Positions 1 to 6,046 of a stretch of DNA of 6,051 nucleotides are shown in pieces. How positions within the stretch are numbered: the stretch's first letter is position 1; each line of letters begins with the position of its first letter. Source of the stretch: Nitrospiraceae bacterium (GTDB lineage Bacteria; Nitrospirota; Thermodesulfovibrionia; Thermodesulfovibrionales; UBA1546). The DNA lies in assembly GCA_003535475.1 (NCBI GenBank), contig DOHC01000063.1, positions 1 through 6,051 of the forward strand, given 5' to 3'. Both the position numbers and the translations under genes were made by a program. The notes below the pieces were generated by a model, which made no database searches, was not told the DNA's origin, and saw only the letters and a list, made by a program, of their open reading frames with translations.

Positions 1-1
1 T

Positions 2-1582
2 TTTTCTTTTGTGTTTTTTAATGATGCGTGGGCATCTCCTGCAGAAATAGAGAGTATCCCAAAAATCCAGAGCATTATCCTTTATCCGGACAGCGCAATG
101 ATAAAGAAAGAGGCAGGCATTGCGGTTAAGAAAGGTGAAAATATCATAAGTATTTCCGGATTGACTGTAAATTTAACGGACGAATCGGTTCAGGTGAATA
201 TTAAGGAAAAGGCTGCTGTCAGGATATCCAATGTCAAAATTGAAAAGACATATCTCCAGAGGACAATTCAGGACAAGATACAGAAGCTCCAGTCGAGGCT
301 TGACAGCATTAACGAGATCATAAATACAAACTCAAACGAAATCTCTGCTATAAACAGCTCTGTCGAATTTTTAAAGAAGACAGTTCCATTTCCGCAAAAC
401 CAGAAGGTTTCACAATCAGAGGTCGAGTCCCATGCTAAATTTATAGAAAAGGTATTATCGGGAAATTATGAGAGGGTCGCAAAACTCGAAAATAAAATAA
501 AGAAGCTCCATGAAGAAAAGAGGGCAGTGGAAAATGAGCTTAAAAACCTGAGCTCATCAAGGGATGAAAGCAAAACCATCGTAATCAGTTTGCTTTCGAA
601 TGCAGACAGGGAGATTAATCTGGGGCTTTCCTACATCGTTACAAAGGCAGGCTGGTCTCCGCAGTATGATGTAAGAGCGGACTCTGCTGCAGGAAAGATT
701 GATATTGCGTGCTTTGCAGTCATAACCCAGTCTACCGGAGAGGACTGGAAGAATGCGAATATCGAGATTTCTACGGCAAGGCCTTCTTACGGGCCTGCTC
801 CGGAGCTTTCCGCATGGTATGTGGATATTTACAAGCCGAGGCCTGTGGTTTATAAATACAAGAAGGCTATTGAAGCTGCGGAGATGCTGGAGATGAGCGC
901 GGGAAAGGCCTCTGATACAGCGCTGGAGCAGCGATTCGAAGAGCCGAAGATAAAGGCAGAGGCGACATCATTCAGCTTTATAATCCCGGGCAAGGTCAAT
1001 ATACCGTCAGACAACCAGCCGCATAGAATTTTAATCGCATCCTCGGCTAAAGATGCAAAATTGAGTTATTATGCGGTTCCCAAACTTTCAAAATACGCAT
1101 ATCTCAGGGCAGCGCTCAAAAATCCGTTTCCGTTTCCAATCTTATCAGGGCAGATGAGTATATTTTTAGATGAGCGTTTTGTGAATACAACATCTGTTGA
1201 TAAGCAAATCCTTCCTGATGATGAGATGAGTTTGTCGCTTGGAGTTGATGAAAGCATTAAGATGGAGAAAAAGCTCCTGAAGAAATTTACCGAATATTCC
1301 GGAGTGTTTTCAAAGGATACGCAGATAAACTATGAATATGCGATTGACATTGTCAGCGCCAAAGATAAAGAGATCGGCATTAATATCAGTGATAATTTCC
1401 CTGTCTCGAAAAACGAGCAGATAAAGGTCGCTCTTGAATCTCCAAAAAAAGAAGATGCAAAAATCTCTGACGACGGGATAATATCATGGGATTTTAGGCT
1501 TAAGCCCAATGAGAAGAAGAATCTTAAAATAAAATTCAGGGTGGAATATCCGAAGGACTTGAGGATTACGGGCTTGGAGTAG
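2..1582 (+). CDS. MuiA-like DUF4139 domain protein, exported, 5' partial
   Basis: The reading frame is open from base 2. The first possible start inside the window is a GTG at 11, but it falls inside a hydrophobic run (FSFVFFNDAWA) that looks like the end of a signal peptide with an Ala-Trp-Ala cleavage site (residues 6-8 from the GTG). The true start is therefore probably upstream of the window. Counting from the GTG, residues about 18-80 form a beta-rich N-terminal domain (DUF4140-like), residues about 84-190 are a Lys/Glu/Leu-rich coiled coil, and residues about 205-518 match the DUF4139 beta domain, including the segment AGWSPQYDVRA and the STGEDWKNANIEIST stretch typical of the family. 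Proteins of this family are called mucoidy inhibitor A-like; their biochemical role is poorly known, and an envelope or periplasmic location is inferred from the signal peptide. It is the first visible gene of a co-directional cluster; the next start lies 1 or 25 nt beyond its stop. Family assignment is firm, function is not. Confidence 0.88.
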   Translation, partial: FSFVFFNDAWASPAEIESIPKIQSIILYPDSAMIKKEAGIAVKKGENIISISGLTVNLTDESVQVNIKEKAAVRISNVKIEKTYLQRTIQDKIQKLQSRLDSINEIINTNSNEISAINSSVEFLKKTVPFPQNQKVSQSEVESHAKFIEKVLSGNYERVAKLENKIKKLHEEKRAVENELKNLSSSRDESKTIVISLLSNADREINLGLSYIVTKAGWSPQYDVRADSAAGKIDIACFAVITQSTGEDWKNANIEISTARPSYGPAPELSAWYVDIYKPRPVVYKYKKAIEAAEMLEMSAGKASDTALEQRFEEPKIKAEATSFSFIIPGKVNIPSDNQPHRILIASSAKDAKLSYYAVPKLSKYAYLRAALKNPFPFPILSGQMSIFLDERFVNTTSVDKQILPDDEMSLSLGVDESIKMEKKLLKKFTEYSGVFSKDTQINYEYAIDIVSAKDKEIGINISDNFPVSKNEQIKVALESPKKEDAKISDDGIISWDFRLKPNEKKNLKIKFRVEYPKDLRITGLE

Positions 1583-1607
1583 GGTGCGGTATAATAAAGC
1601 AGGACAA

Positions 1608-1895
1608 ATGGCTAAAACAGGGCTAAAGGTCTCAGATCCTAAGGTTCTCATCGGGCTATCAGTGTTCCTCATCTTAATAGGGGGGATGGTTATAGACCCT
1701 CTGGCAGGCTTTATATGCCTTGTGCTGGCAGGTATCCTTGTGCTCCTTGCATCTCTATATGGAACAAGACGACTTCGCTATATTGCCTTTTTCTTATTGA
1801 TAATCATTATCGCTTTTGTGGTATCAAAATTTCCTGACGCAAGCCAACATTTCAAAGTTTATAAATCTAAGGCAGTAACCGGAGGCATGAAATGA
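1608..1895 (+). CDS. small three-helix integral membrane protein
   Basis: This 95-residue protein of unknown function has three hydrophobic segments at about residues 13-29, 32-51 and 56-73. A basic TRRLR stretch lies between helices 2 and 3, and a short polar tail follows. The ATG at 1608 has AGGA three bases upstream. An in-frame GTG at 1584 with GGAG four bases upstream would add eight residues (MRYNKAGQ) and cannot be excluded. The stop codon overlaps the ATG of the WD40-caspase gene in an ATGA arrangement, so the two are probably translationally coupled. No recognised domain or catalytic motif is visible. A supporting membrane role for its exported neighbours is inference from position only. 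Confidence 0.75.
   Translation: MAKTGLKVSDPKVLIGLSVFLILIGGMVIDPLAGFICLVLAGILVLLASLYGTRRLRYIAFFLLIIIIAFVVSKFPDASQHFKVYKSKAVTGGMK
1881..1885 (+). promoter_or_regulatory. ribosome binding site of the WD40-caspase gene
   Basis: GGAGG lies six bases before the ATG at 1892, inside the end of the upstream gene. It supports 1892 rather than the adjacent in-frame ATG at 1895, which would be nine bases away. Both are possible and differ by one methionine. Confidence 0.7.
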
Positions 1896-4800
1896 TGCGC
1901 AGATTGCTTTCAGTAATTTTAATCTCTGCGGCTATCTTATTAAGTTCAAATATAACCTTCGCCGCTGAAAAGTTTACCCCAGCAGGCAGTAAGCAGGGGC
2001 CCGAGATATTTGTGCAACTGGGGCATTCAGGCGTCCAGTCCATTGTTTTTTCTTCTGACGGAAAATATGTTTTATCAGGCGGGGATAAGACGGTCAAACT
2101 CTGGGATGTGGGAATGGGGAGAGAAATACGCACATTTGCGGGACATGTTGCCTTTGTGAGTGCGGCGGTTTTTTCTCCTGATGAACGATATGTACTGTCG
2201 TGCGGCATGGACAAGAAAATCATTCTCTGGGATGCAGTAACGGGAAAAGAAGTTAAAACTTTCATGGGTCATACCGGAGGTGTCTTTACCGCTGTTTTTT
2301 CTCCTGATGGAAGGTATGCCGCGTCAGGGAGCATGGATAAAACTATCAAGCTCTGGGATGTTTCCTCAGGTAAAGAGATCAATACGTTTTTCGGGCATAA
2401 GGATACAGTTCGCTCTATTGTCTTTTCTCCTGACGGCAGGCAGATATTGTCAGGAAGCTGGGATAAAACAATTAAACTATGGGATGTATCTACGGGCAAA
2501 GAGATAAGGACATTTGCAGGGCATACAGATGCTGTCAGCTCAGTAGCTTTTTCACCGGATGGAAGCTATGCACTGTCTGCCGGAAGCAAGGATAAAAATC
2601 TCAAGCTCTGGGATGTTGATTCCGGCAGAGAGATTGCAACATTAAGAGGGCATACCGCAGAAGTTTCTTCTGTGGCTTTTTCACCGGATGGACGGCATGC
2701 ACTGTCAGGAAGCTGGGATAAAACAGTTAAGCTCTGGGATATATCTATGGGCAAAGAGATAAGGACATTTGCCGCTGGTGAGGTTTCAGTTTTCTCAGTA
2801 GCCTTTTCCCCTGACGGGCGATATATGCTTGCAGGAAGCAGAAATCTTTCACTATGGGACATCCCTGCCGGAAAGGAAGTAAAAAAACTGGAAGGTAAAG
2901 TCAACTGGGTTCGCTCAGTAGCCTTTTCTTCTGATGGGAAGTACGCATTATCTGGTAACGTTAATGGCATTATCAATTTATGGGAAGCAGCTACCGGCAA
3001 ACAGATAAGAGCATTCCGGGAAACAACAGGCATAGTTTCGTCTCTGGCTTTTTCCCCTAACGGAAAACTAATTTTGGACTGCCGTTATGACGGGCCGCTG
3101 AAGCTGTGGGATGTGGAAACGGGCAGGGAAGTAAATCAACTTGCAGGGCAGGGGGCCGCAGTCTTTTCCCCTGATGGCAAATTGATTTTATCAGGAGGCA
3201 CCGGCAATAGTCTCAAACTTTGGAATGCGGAAACAGGAAAAGAGTCAAAAACTTTCTTGGGACACACAGATAAAATTCACTCTGTCGTTTTTTCTTCTGA
3301 TGGCAAATATGCCTTGTCGGGAAGCCGGGATAAAACTCTTAAGCTTTGGGATATTTCGTCGGGACAGGAGATACGGACGTTTAGAGGGCACAAATACCAT
3401 GTTAATTCTGTTGCCTTTTCTCCTGACAGCAGGCAAGTTCTTTCCGGGAGTGGGGATAATACCATCAAGCTATGGGATGTAGAGACTGGTAAGGAGGTTA
3501 GGACATGGCAGGATATCTCCGTTTCCTCCATAGCATTCTCTCCTGACGGAAGATTCGCTTTGTCGGGAGGCTTTGACAACAACCCCAAACTCTGGGATAT
3601 AGTTACAGGTAAAAGAGTCGCCATCTTTCAGGGACACAAACTTACCGTTTATTCTGTTGTTTACTCCTCTGACGGCAAGAGAGCGATTACCGGCAGTGGT
3701 GACGGCACGGCAAGAATTTGGAATCTGGATACAGGTAAGGAAATCGCCCAATTCATCGGTTTCACAGACGGTGAGTGGATAGTTATCACACCTGAAGGCT
3801 ATTACAACTCATCTCTGAACGGCCATAAATATCTCAATATCCACATGGGCAATAAGGTTTACGGCATAGACCAGTTCTACGATGTCTTTTACCGCCCTGA
3901 CATTGTTACGGCAAAACTAAAAGGAGAAGACATAAGCAGTCTGATTACACTCACAATAGATGATGCAATCAAAAATCCTCCGCCCTCTGTTGAATTCATT
4001 GCTTTGCCTAAAGATGTAAATCAGCCAAAAGTGAAGGTCTGCTATCAGGCAAAAAGCACAGGCGGCGGAATAGGAGAGGTGCGACTATTCCATAACGGCA
4101 AGCTCGTTCACTCTGATGGTTTCTATAAAGACATTGCAAAGACCGGCTCTCCAAAACAACTCGCAGCTTTGAGCGGCAAAACAATCTATGAGGAGATGAG
4201 AGGAATAAAAATAACTTCTAAAGGAGAAATAAGCCCTATTCAAAGCAAATTAAAAGGAGAAACATACGAGGATTGTAAAGAGATAGATGCAGTCCCCGGA
4301 GAAAACGAAGTGAGCATTACTGCTTTTAACAGTCAAAATACAGTCCAGAGCTATATGAAGACTATGAGTTTTAACGCAAATATCAAAGGCGAAGAACCGC
4401 ATCTTTACATGCTTTTTATCGGCATAGATAGATACAAAGACAGCAAAGTCAACCTTAAATATGCGGTAAAAGACGCAATAGACATGAAAGATAGATTTTT
4501 GAAACAATCAGCCACCCTGTATAAACCAGAAAACATTCATTTTGAGCTGATAGCAGATAAGGATGCTGCAAAGGGAAACATAATCAATAGGATTAACGAC
4601 ATTGCTAATAAGATAAAACCTTCGGACAGCTTCATACTCTTTGTTGCCGGACATGGAATACTTTTACAAAACCAGTATTACATGCTTACCCATGATTTTG
4701 ACGGAACAGTAAGCGACAGCAATCTGATAAGCTCAAATGAGATAGTGGAGATGTCAAAGAGGATAAAATCATTAAGTCAGCTGTTTATCTTCGATACCTG

Positions 4801-5137
4801 CCATGCAGGAGGAGTGGATTACATTGTAAGCGGATTATACGATGCAAGGATGTCGGTGCTTGCAAAAAAGATGGGGCTTCACATCTATGCGTCAGCAAGC
4901 TCTGTTCAGGAGGCGCTGGATGGATACAAGGGGAACGGACTGTTTACTTATTCTTTGCTTGACGGGCTGAACAACAATAAGAATGCGGATAAAAACAATG
5001 ACAGCAGGGTGGGCATTATAGAACTCGGAGAATATTCAAAACAAAGAACAACAGGGGTATCAAAAGAGATAGGTCATGCGCAGACGCCGTTGATTATAAA
5101 TTTTGGGAAGGATAATCCAGTCTATAATTTAAGATAA
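1892..5137 (+). CDS. exported WD40-repeat protein with C-terminal caspase-like (peptidase C14) domain
   Basis: This 1081-residue protein starts with a signal peptide: MMRR, a hydrophobic core at residues 5-18, and probable cleavage after ITFA/A near residue 24-25. Residues about 42-620 hold 14 WD40 repeats with a near-constant 42-residue period (GH, VAFSPDG, LSGS, DKTIKLWD signatures). A partial repeat at 621-670 follows (DGEWIVITPEGYYNSS, then FYRPDIV), a segment I associate with this WD40-caspase architecture. Residues about 671-835 are a beta-rich linker containing GGGIGEVRLFHNGKLV. The caspase fold runs from about 836 to 1075: first strand MLFIGIDRY (840-848), catalytic His921 in VAGHG, catalytic Cys970 in FDTCHAGG, and a late EF-hand-like loop at 1033-1044. 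With both dyad residues present it is probably an active cysteine protease; bacterial relatives (orthocaspases) usually cut after basic residues, but the specificity here is unknown. No NACHT, TIR or transmembrane domain is seen, and the signal peptide implies periplasmic or extracellular action. It overlaps the upstream gene by 4 nt, and a further exported gene followed downstream before being disrupted. Confidence 0.93.
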   Translation: MMRRLLSVILISAAILLSSNITFAAEKFTPAGSKQGPEIFVQLGHSGVQSIVFSSDGKYVLSGGDKTVKLWDVGMGREIRTFAGHVAFVSAAVFSPDERYVLSCGMDKKIILWDAVTGKEVKTFMGHTGGVFTAVFSPDGRYAASGSMDKTIKLWDVSSGKEINTFFGHKDTVRSIVFSPDGRQILSGSWDKTIKLWDVSTGKEIRTFAGHTDAVSSVAFSPDGSYALSAGSKDKNLKLWDVDSGREIATLRGHTAEVSSVAFSPDGRHALSGSWDKTVKLWDISMGKEIRTFAAGEVSVFSVAFSPDGRYMLAGSRNLSLWDIPAGKEVKKLEGKVNWVRSVAFSSDGKYALSGNVNGIINLWEAATGKQIRAFRETTGIVSSLAFSPNGKLILDCRYDGPLKLWDVETGREVNQLAGQGAAVFSPDGKLILSGGTGNSLKLWNAETGKESKTFLGHTDKIHSVVFSSDGKYALSGSRDKTLKLWDISSGQEIRTFRGHKYHVNSVAFSPDSRQVLSGSGDNTIKLWDVETGKEVRTWQDISVSSIAFSPDGRFALSGGFDNNPKLWDIVTGKRVAIFQGHKLTVYSVVYSSDGKRAITGSGDGTARIWNLDTGKEIAQFIGFTDGEWIVITPEGYYNSSLNGHKYLNIHMGNKVYGIDQFYDVFYRPDIVTAKLKGEDISSLITLTIDDAIKNPPPSVEFIALPKDVNQPKVKVCYQAKSTGGGIGEVRLFHNGKLVHSDGFYKDIAKTGSPKQLAALSGKTIYEEMRGIKITSKGEISPIQSKLKGETYEDCKEIDAVPGENEVSITAFNSQNTVQSYMKTMSFNANIKGEEPHLYMLFIGIDRYKDSKVNLKYAVKDAIDMKDRFLKQSATLYKPENIHFELIADKDAAKGNIINRINDIANKIKPSDSFILFVAGHGILLQNQYYMLTHDFDGTVSDSNLISSNEIVEMSKRIKSLSQLFIFDTCHAGGVDYIVSGLYDARMSVLAKKMGLHIYASASSVQEALDGYKGNGLFTYSLLDGLNNNKNADKNNDSRVGIIELGEYSKQRTTGVSKEIGHAQTPLIINFGKDNPVYNLR
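2015..3751 (+). repeat. array of 14 WD40 repeats, about 126 bp each, within the coding sequence
   Basis: The Phe (Tyr in the last) of the xFSxDG signature falls at residues 53, 94, 136, 178, 220, 263, 305, 345, 387, 425, 467, 509, 549 and 591. Spacing is thus 38-43 residues, mostly 42. Most repeats end in LWD or LWN/LWE. Repeats 7, 10 and 13 are shortened and lack the GH dipeptide, and repeats 8 and 9 lack GH too. Fourteen repeats divide naturally into two seven-bladed beta-propellers (repeats 1-7 and 8-14); that division is inference. The bases 2450-2517 and 2705-2772 match at 63 of 68 positions by eye, so part of the array was copied recently. Confidence 0.9.
4988..5023 (+). other. EF-hand-like acidic loop in the caspase domain
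   Basis: Residues 1033-1044 read DKNNDSRVGIIE. This fits the 12-residue calcium-binding loop pattern: Asp at 1, Asn at 3, Asp at 5, a hydrophobic residue at 8 and Glu at 12. The usual Gly at position 6 is Ser. It sits after the catalytic core and before the C-terminal segment HAQTPLIINFG. Calcium binding is inferred from the pattern only. Confidence 0.55.
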
Positions 5138-5144
5138 GGAGGAG
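5138..5144 (+). promoter_or_regulatory. strong ribosome binding site of the disrupted fourth operon gene
   Basis: GGAGGAG follows the WD40-caspase stop codon directly and precedes the ATG at 5147, with four bases between the first GGAGG and the ATG. This is good evidence that the short reading frame at 5147 was a real gene translated as part of the operon. Confidence 0.7.
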
Positions 5145-5146
5145 CT

Positions 5147-5278
5147 ATGATAAGAATATTGGTTTTATTTTTTACGATTTTATTCATGATTTCTAACGGC
5201 TATACCGCGCAGTCCACAATCACAGAATCAGAGGGCTTGTCCTGCCCGACATTTTCGGAACAACTATTTCGAGTTTAA
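5147..5278 (+). pseudogene. 5' fragment of an exported protein gene, cut off by an insertion-sequence remnant
   Basis: The frame encodes 43 residues and is too short to be the original product. It begins with an evident signal peptide (MIRILVLFFTILFMISNG, cleavage probably near YTA/Q) and continues QSTITESEG. From memory, this start resembles secreted proteins beginning QSTITEAEGYAC that continue for a few hundred residues and sit beside such operons; that match was not searched. The native part appears to end near 5237 (codon 30-31), where the terminal repeat of the element begins. The last 13 codons (LSCPTFSEQLFRV) are probably read through mobile-element DNA to a stop at 5276. None of the three plus-strand frames from 5551 onward resumes a plausible continuation. 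The strong ribosome binding site and 9-nt gap from the preceding stop make it the fourth gene of the operon. A genuine 43-residue exported peptide is possible but less likely. Confidence 0.65.
5238..5266 (+). repeat. candidate terminal inverted repeat, transposase-distal end
   Basis: This copy reads TGTCCTGCCCGAC, then ATTTTC, then GGAACAACT. Allowing one gap it shares about 18 of 29 positions with the opposite end, including the terminal TGT, the GAC and the nine-base GGAACAACT block. It overlaps the end of the disrupted exported-protein frame. Confidence 0.5.
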
Positions 5279-5286
5279 AGTTAGTC

Positions 5287-5542
5287 CTACTGACCTGCCT
5301 CTTGGCTGTTTGTTCTGCCATTGTCCCTTAAGGCATTCAATCCACCATCTAAGAACGCCTTCTTCCATTTGTAATACATTAACATCATTTACACTGTGAC
5401 GCCTGCAAATCTCGGCTACTGATGTCTCATTCCTCAGTCCTGCCAATACTATTTTCTGTTTCTCCTCTGCACTCCAGTTGCCTCTCGGTATCTTCTCCTC
5501 CTTCCGGAGGACTAACTTAACAGTTGTTCCTGATTCCGTCAA
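5287..5542 (-). pseudogene. IS3-type transposase OrfA fragment with frameshift
   Basis: From a TTG at 5542 the minus strand encodes an OrfA-like helix-turn-helix region: NWSAEEKQKIVLAGLRNE, then TSVAEICRRHSVNDV. Near 5379-5392 the meaningful frame shifts by one base. The second frame then reads MYYKWKKAFLDGGLNALRDN, the usual continuation of this domain, and ends at a TAG at 5289-5287. Staying in the original frame gives a meaningless tail (VLQMEEGVLRWW) running to 5264. OrfA proteins of IS3-type elements bind the terminal repeats and are normally followed by a DDE-integrase OrfB; none is present. The piece is non-functional and lies inside the remnant that interrupts the operon. Confidence 0.75.
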
Positions 5543-5550
5543 ACCCTACA
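5522..5550 (-). repeat. candidate terminal inverted repeat, transposase-start end
   Basis: Read on the minus strand it is TGTAGGGTTTGAC, then GGAATCA, then GGAACAACT, the partner of the repeat at 5238-5266. It overlaps the TTG start of the transposase fragment, so the first few transposase residues would be encoded within the terminal repeat. Confidence 0.5.
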
Positions 5551-5641
5551 CTACCCTTGCCAGACGAGTTCAGATGTGAGATGATTCAACTATTCATAAT
5601 TCCTTCAAATTTATATGAGATTATGTAGCATCACTAATGGT
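5551..5641. other. AT-rich spacer between the mobile-element remnant and the YHS gene
   Basis: No gene of its own is visible in these 91 bases. An in-frame ATG at 5615 could extend the YHS protein by nine residues (MRLCSITNG), but the extension does not look like the family and has no ribosome binding site. CATAAT at 5595-5600 resembles a -10 box, but no fitting -35 is seen. A promoter for the YHS/FAD genes is likely here but cannot be placed. Confidence 0.4.
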
Positions 5642-5773
5642 ATGAAAAAAGACCCTGTATGTAACATGGAAGTGGAGGAACGGGATGCCTTCACTACGGA
5701 GTGTGAAGGCGAAACCTTCTATTTCTGCTCCGAGGGGTGCAGGGATAAGTTTTTAAAAGAAAAAGGCGCTTGA
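5642..5773 (+). CDS. small YHS-domain metal-binding protein
   Basis: This 43-residue protein begins MKKDPVCNMEV and ends in YFCSEGCRDKFLKEKGA, the hallmarks of a stand-alone YHS domain. Cys7 in DPVCNM and the Cys29/Cys33 pair in FCSEGC are the expected metal ligands, with an extra Cys21. YHS domains bind metals such as copper, zinc or iron and occur alone or joined to metal-transporting ATPases; the metal and partner here are unknown. The ATG at 5642 places DPVC in the usual position near the N-terminus, although no clear Shine-Dalgarno sequence precedes it. The stop is 3 nt before the FAD protein start, so the two are probably co-transcribed. Confidence 0.85.
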   Translation: MKKDPVCNMEVEERDAFTTECEGETFYFCSEGCRDKFLKEKGA

Positions 5774-5776
5774 ATA

Positions 5777-6046
5777 ATGAATGAGCCGATTAATATCATC
5801 GGCGCCGGTCCTGCCGGATTGGCAGCCGCCATTGTCCTTCGCAAGCACGGATTCCCTGTTAAGGTCTATGAGATGTCATCCGATGTAGGTCATCGGTTAA
5901 ACGGCGATTTTCAGGGGCTTGAGAACTGGAGTTCGGAGAAAGACATTACAGAGATCCTTAAAGATTTAGGGATCGAGACAAATTTTCTCTGCGCTCCATA
6001 TTATGGAGGACATCAGTTCCATAAGCAATTGCACCACTTTGGATAA
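5777..6046 (+). pseudogene. N-terminal part of an FAD-dependent oxidoreductase, truncated
   Basis: The frame starts with a classic dinucleotide-binding fold: strand INII, the GxGxxG motif GAGPAG at residues 9-14, and the acidic end of the second strand at Glu32 (VKVYE). This is typical of FAD/NAD(P)-dependent oxidoreductases of the geranylgeranyl-reductase type, which are usually about 350-400 residues. Here a TAA at 6044 ends the protein after 89 residues. Sequence up to about FLCAPYYGG (residues 70-78, base 6010) looks family-like; the last 11 residues (HQFHKQLHHFG) do not. The other two forward frames give no obvious continuation in the 41 remaining bases. The break may be a real insertion or rearrangement, or an error near a contig end. 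The start lies 3 nt after the YHS stop with only a weak AGG upstream, suggesting translational coupling. The substrate cannot be stated. Confidence 0.65.

Larger units (their letters stand above)
5238..5550 (-). mobile_element. internally deleted insertion-sequence remnant, 313 bp, probably IS3-type
   Basis: The element is bounded by imperfect inverted repeats that both begin with TGT and share GGAACAACT 19 or 20 bases further in. Between them lies only the beginning of a minus-strand transposase OrfA. The OrfB catalytic part, expected to occupy roughly 800 bp or more in a full IS3-type element, is absent, so the element cannot move by itself. The bases next to the two ends (GCT on the left, CTA on the right) show no clear target duplication. 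IS3-type assignment rests on the OrfA-like sequence; the exact ends are inferred from the repeats. Confidence 0.6.

Noticed and set aside
1867..3751. Several minus-strand open frames of 62-155 codons, and two plus-strand off-frame ones, across the WD40 region
   Set aside because: They lie antisense to or out of frame with a clear coding sequence, repeat the periodic WD40 pattern in another frame (recurring SLPxxTSQSLxVLS), and have no recognisable domains. They are shadows of the repeats.
2015..3751. Regular 126-bp periodicity that could suggest a CRISPR or tandem DNA array
   Set aside because: The period is a multiple of three, the reading frame is unbroken, and each unit encodes a WD40 repeat with divergent DNA. 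It is protein repeat structure.
4250..4507. Minus-strand 85-codon open frame
   Set aside because: It lies entirely opposite the linker and caspase coding region and shows no domain or ribosome binding site.
1892..5137. NLR-type or other known anti-phage caspase system
   Set aside because: No NACHT/NB-ARC, TIR or nucleotide-binding motif is present, the protein has a signal peptide, and no neighbouring defence genes are visible.
5498..5511. Small hairpin CCTCC-TTCC-GGAGG as a terminator
   Set aside because: The stem is only five base pairs, has no following T-run, and lies within the coding part of the transposase remnant.
5230..5558. Target-site duplication flanking the element
   Set aside because: The three to eight bases on each side do not match, so no duplication can be claimed.
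5585..5616. Promoter for the YHS gene
   Set aside because: CATAAT or TTATAT could be -10 boxes, but neither has a convincing -35 at the right distance.
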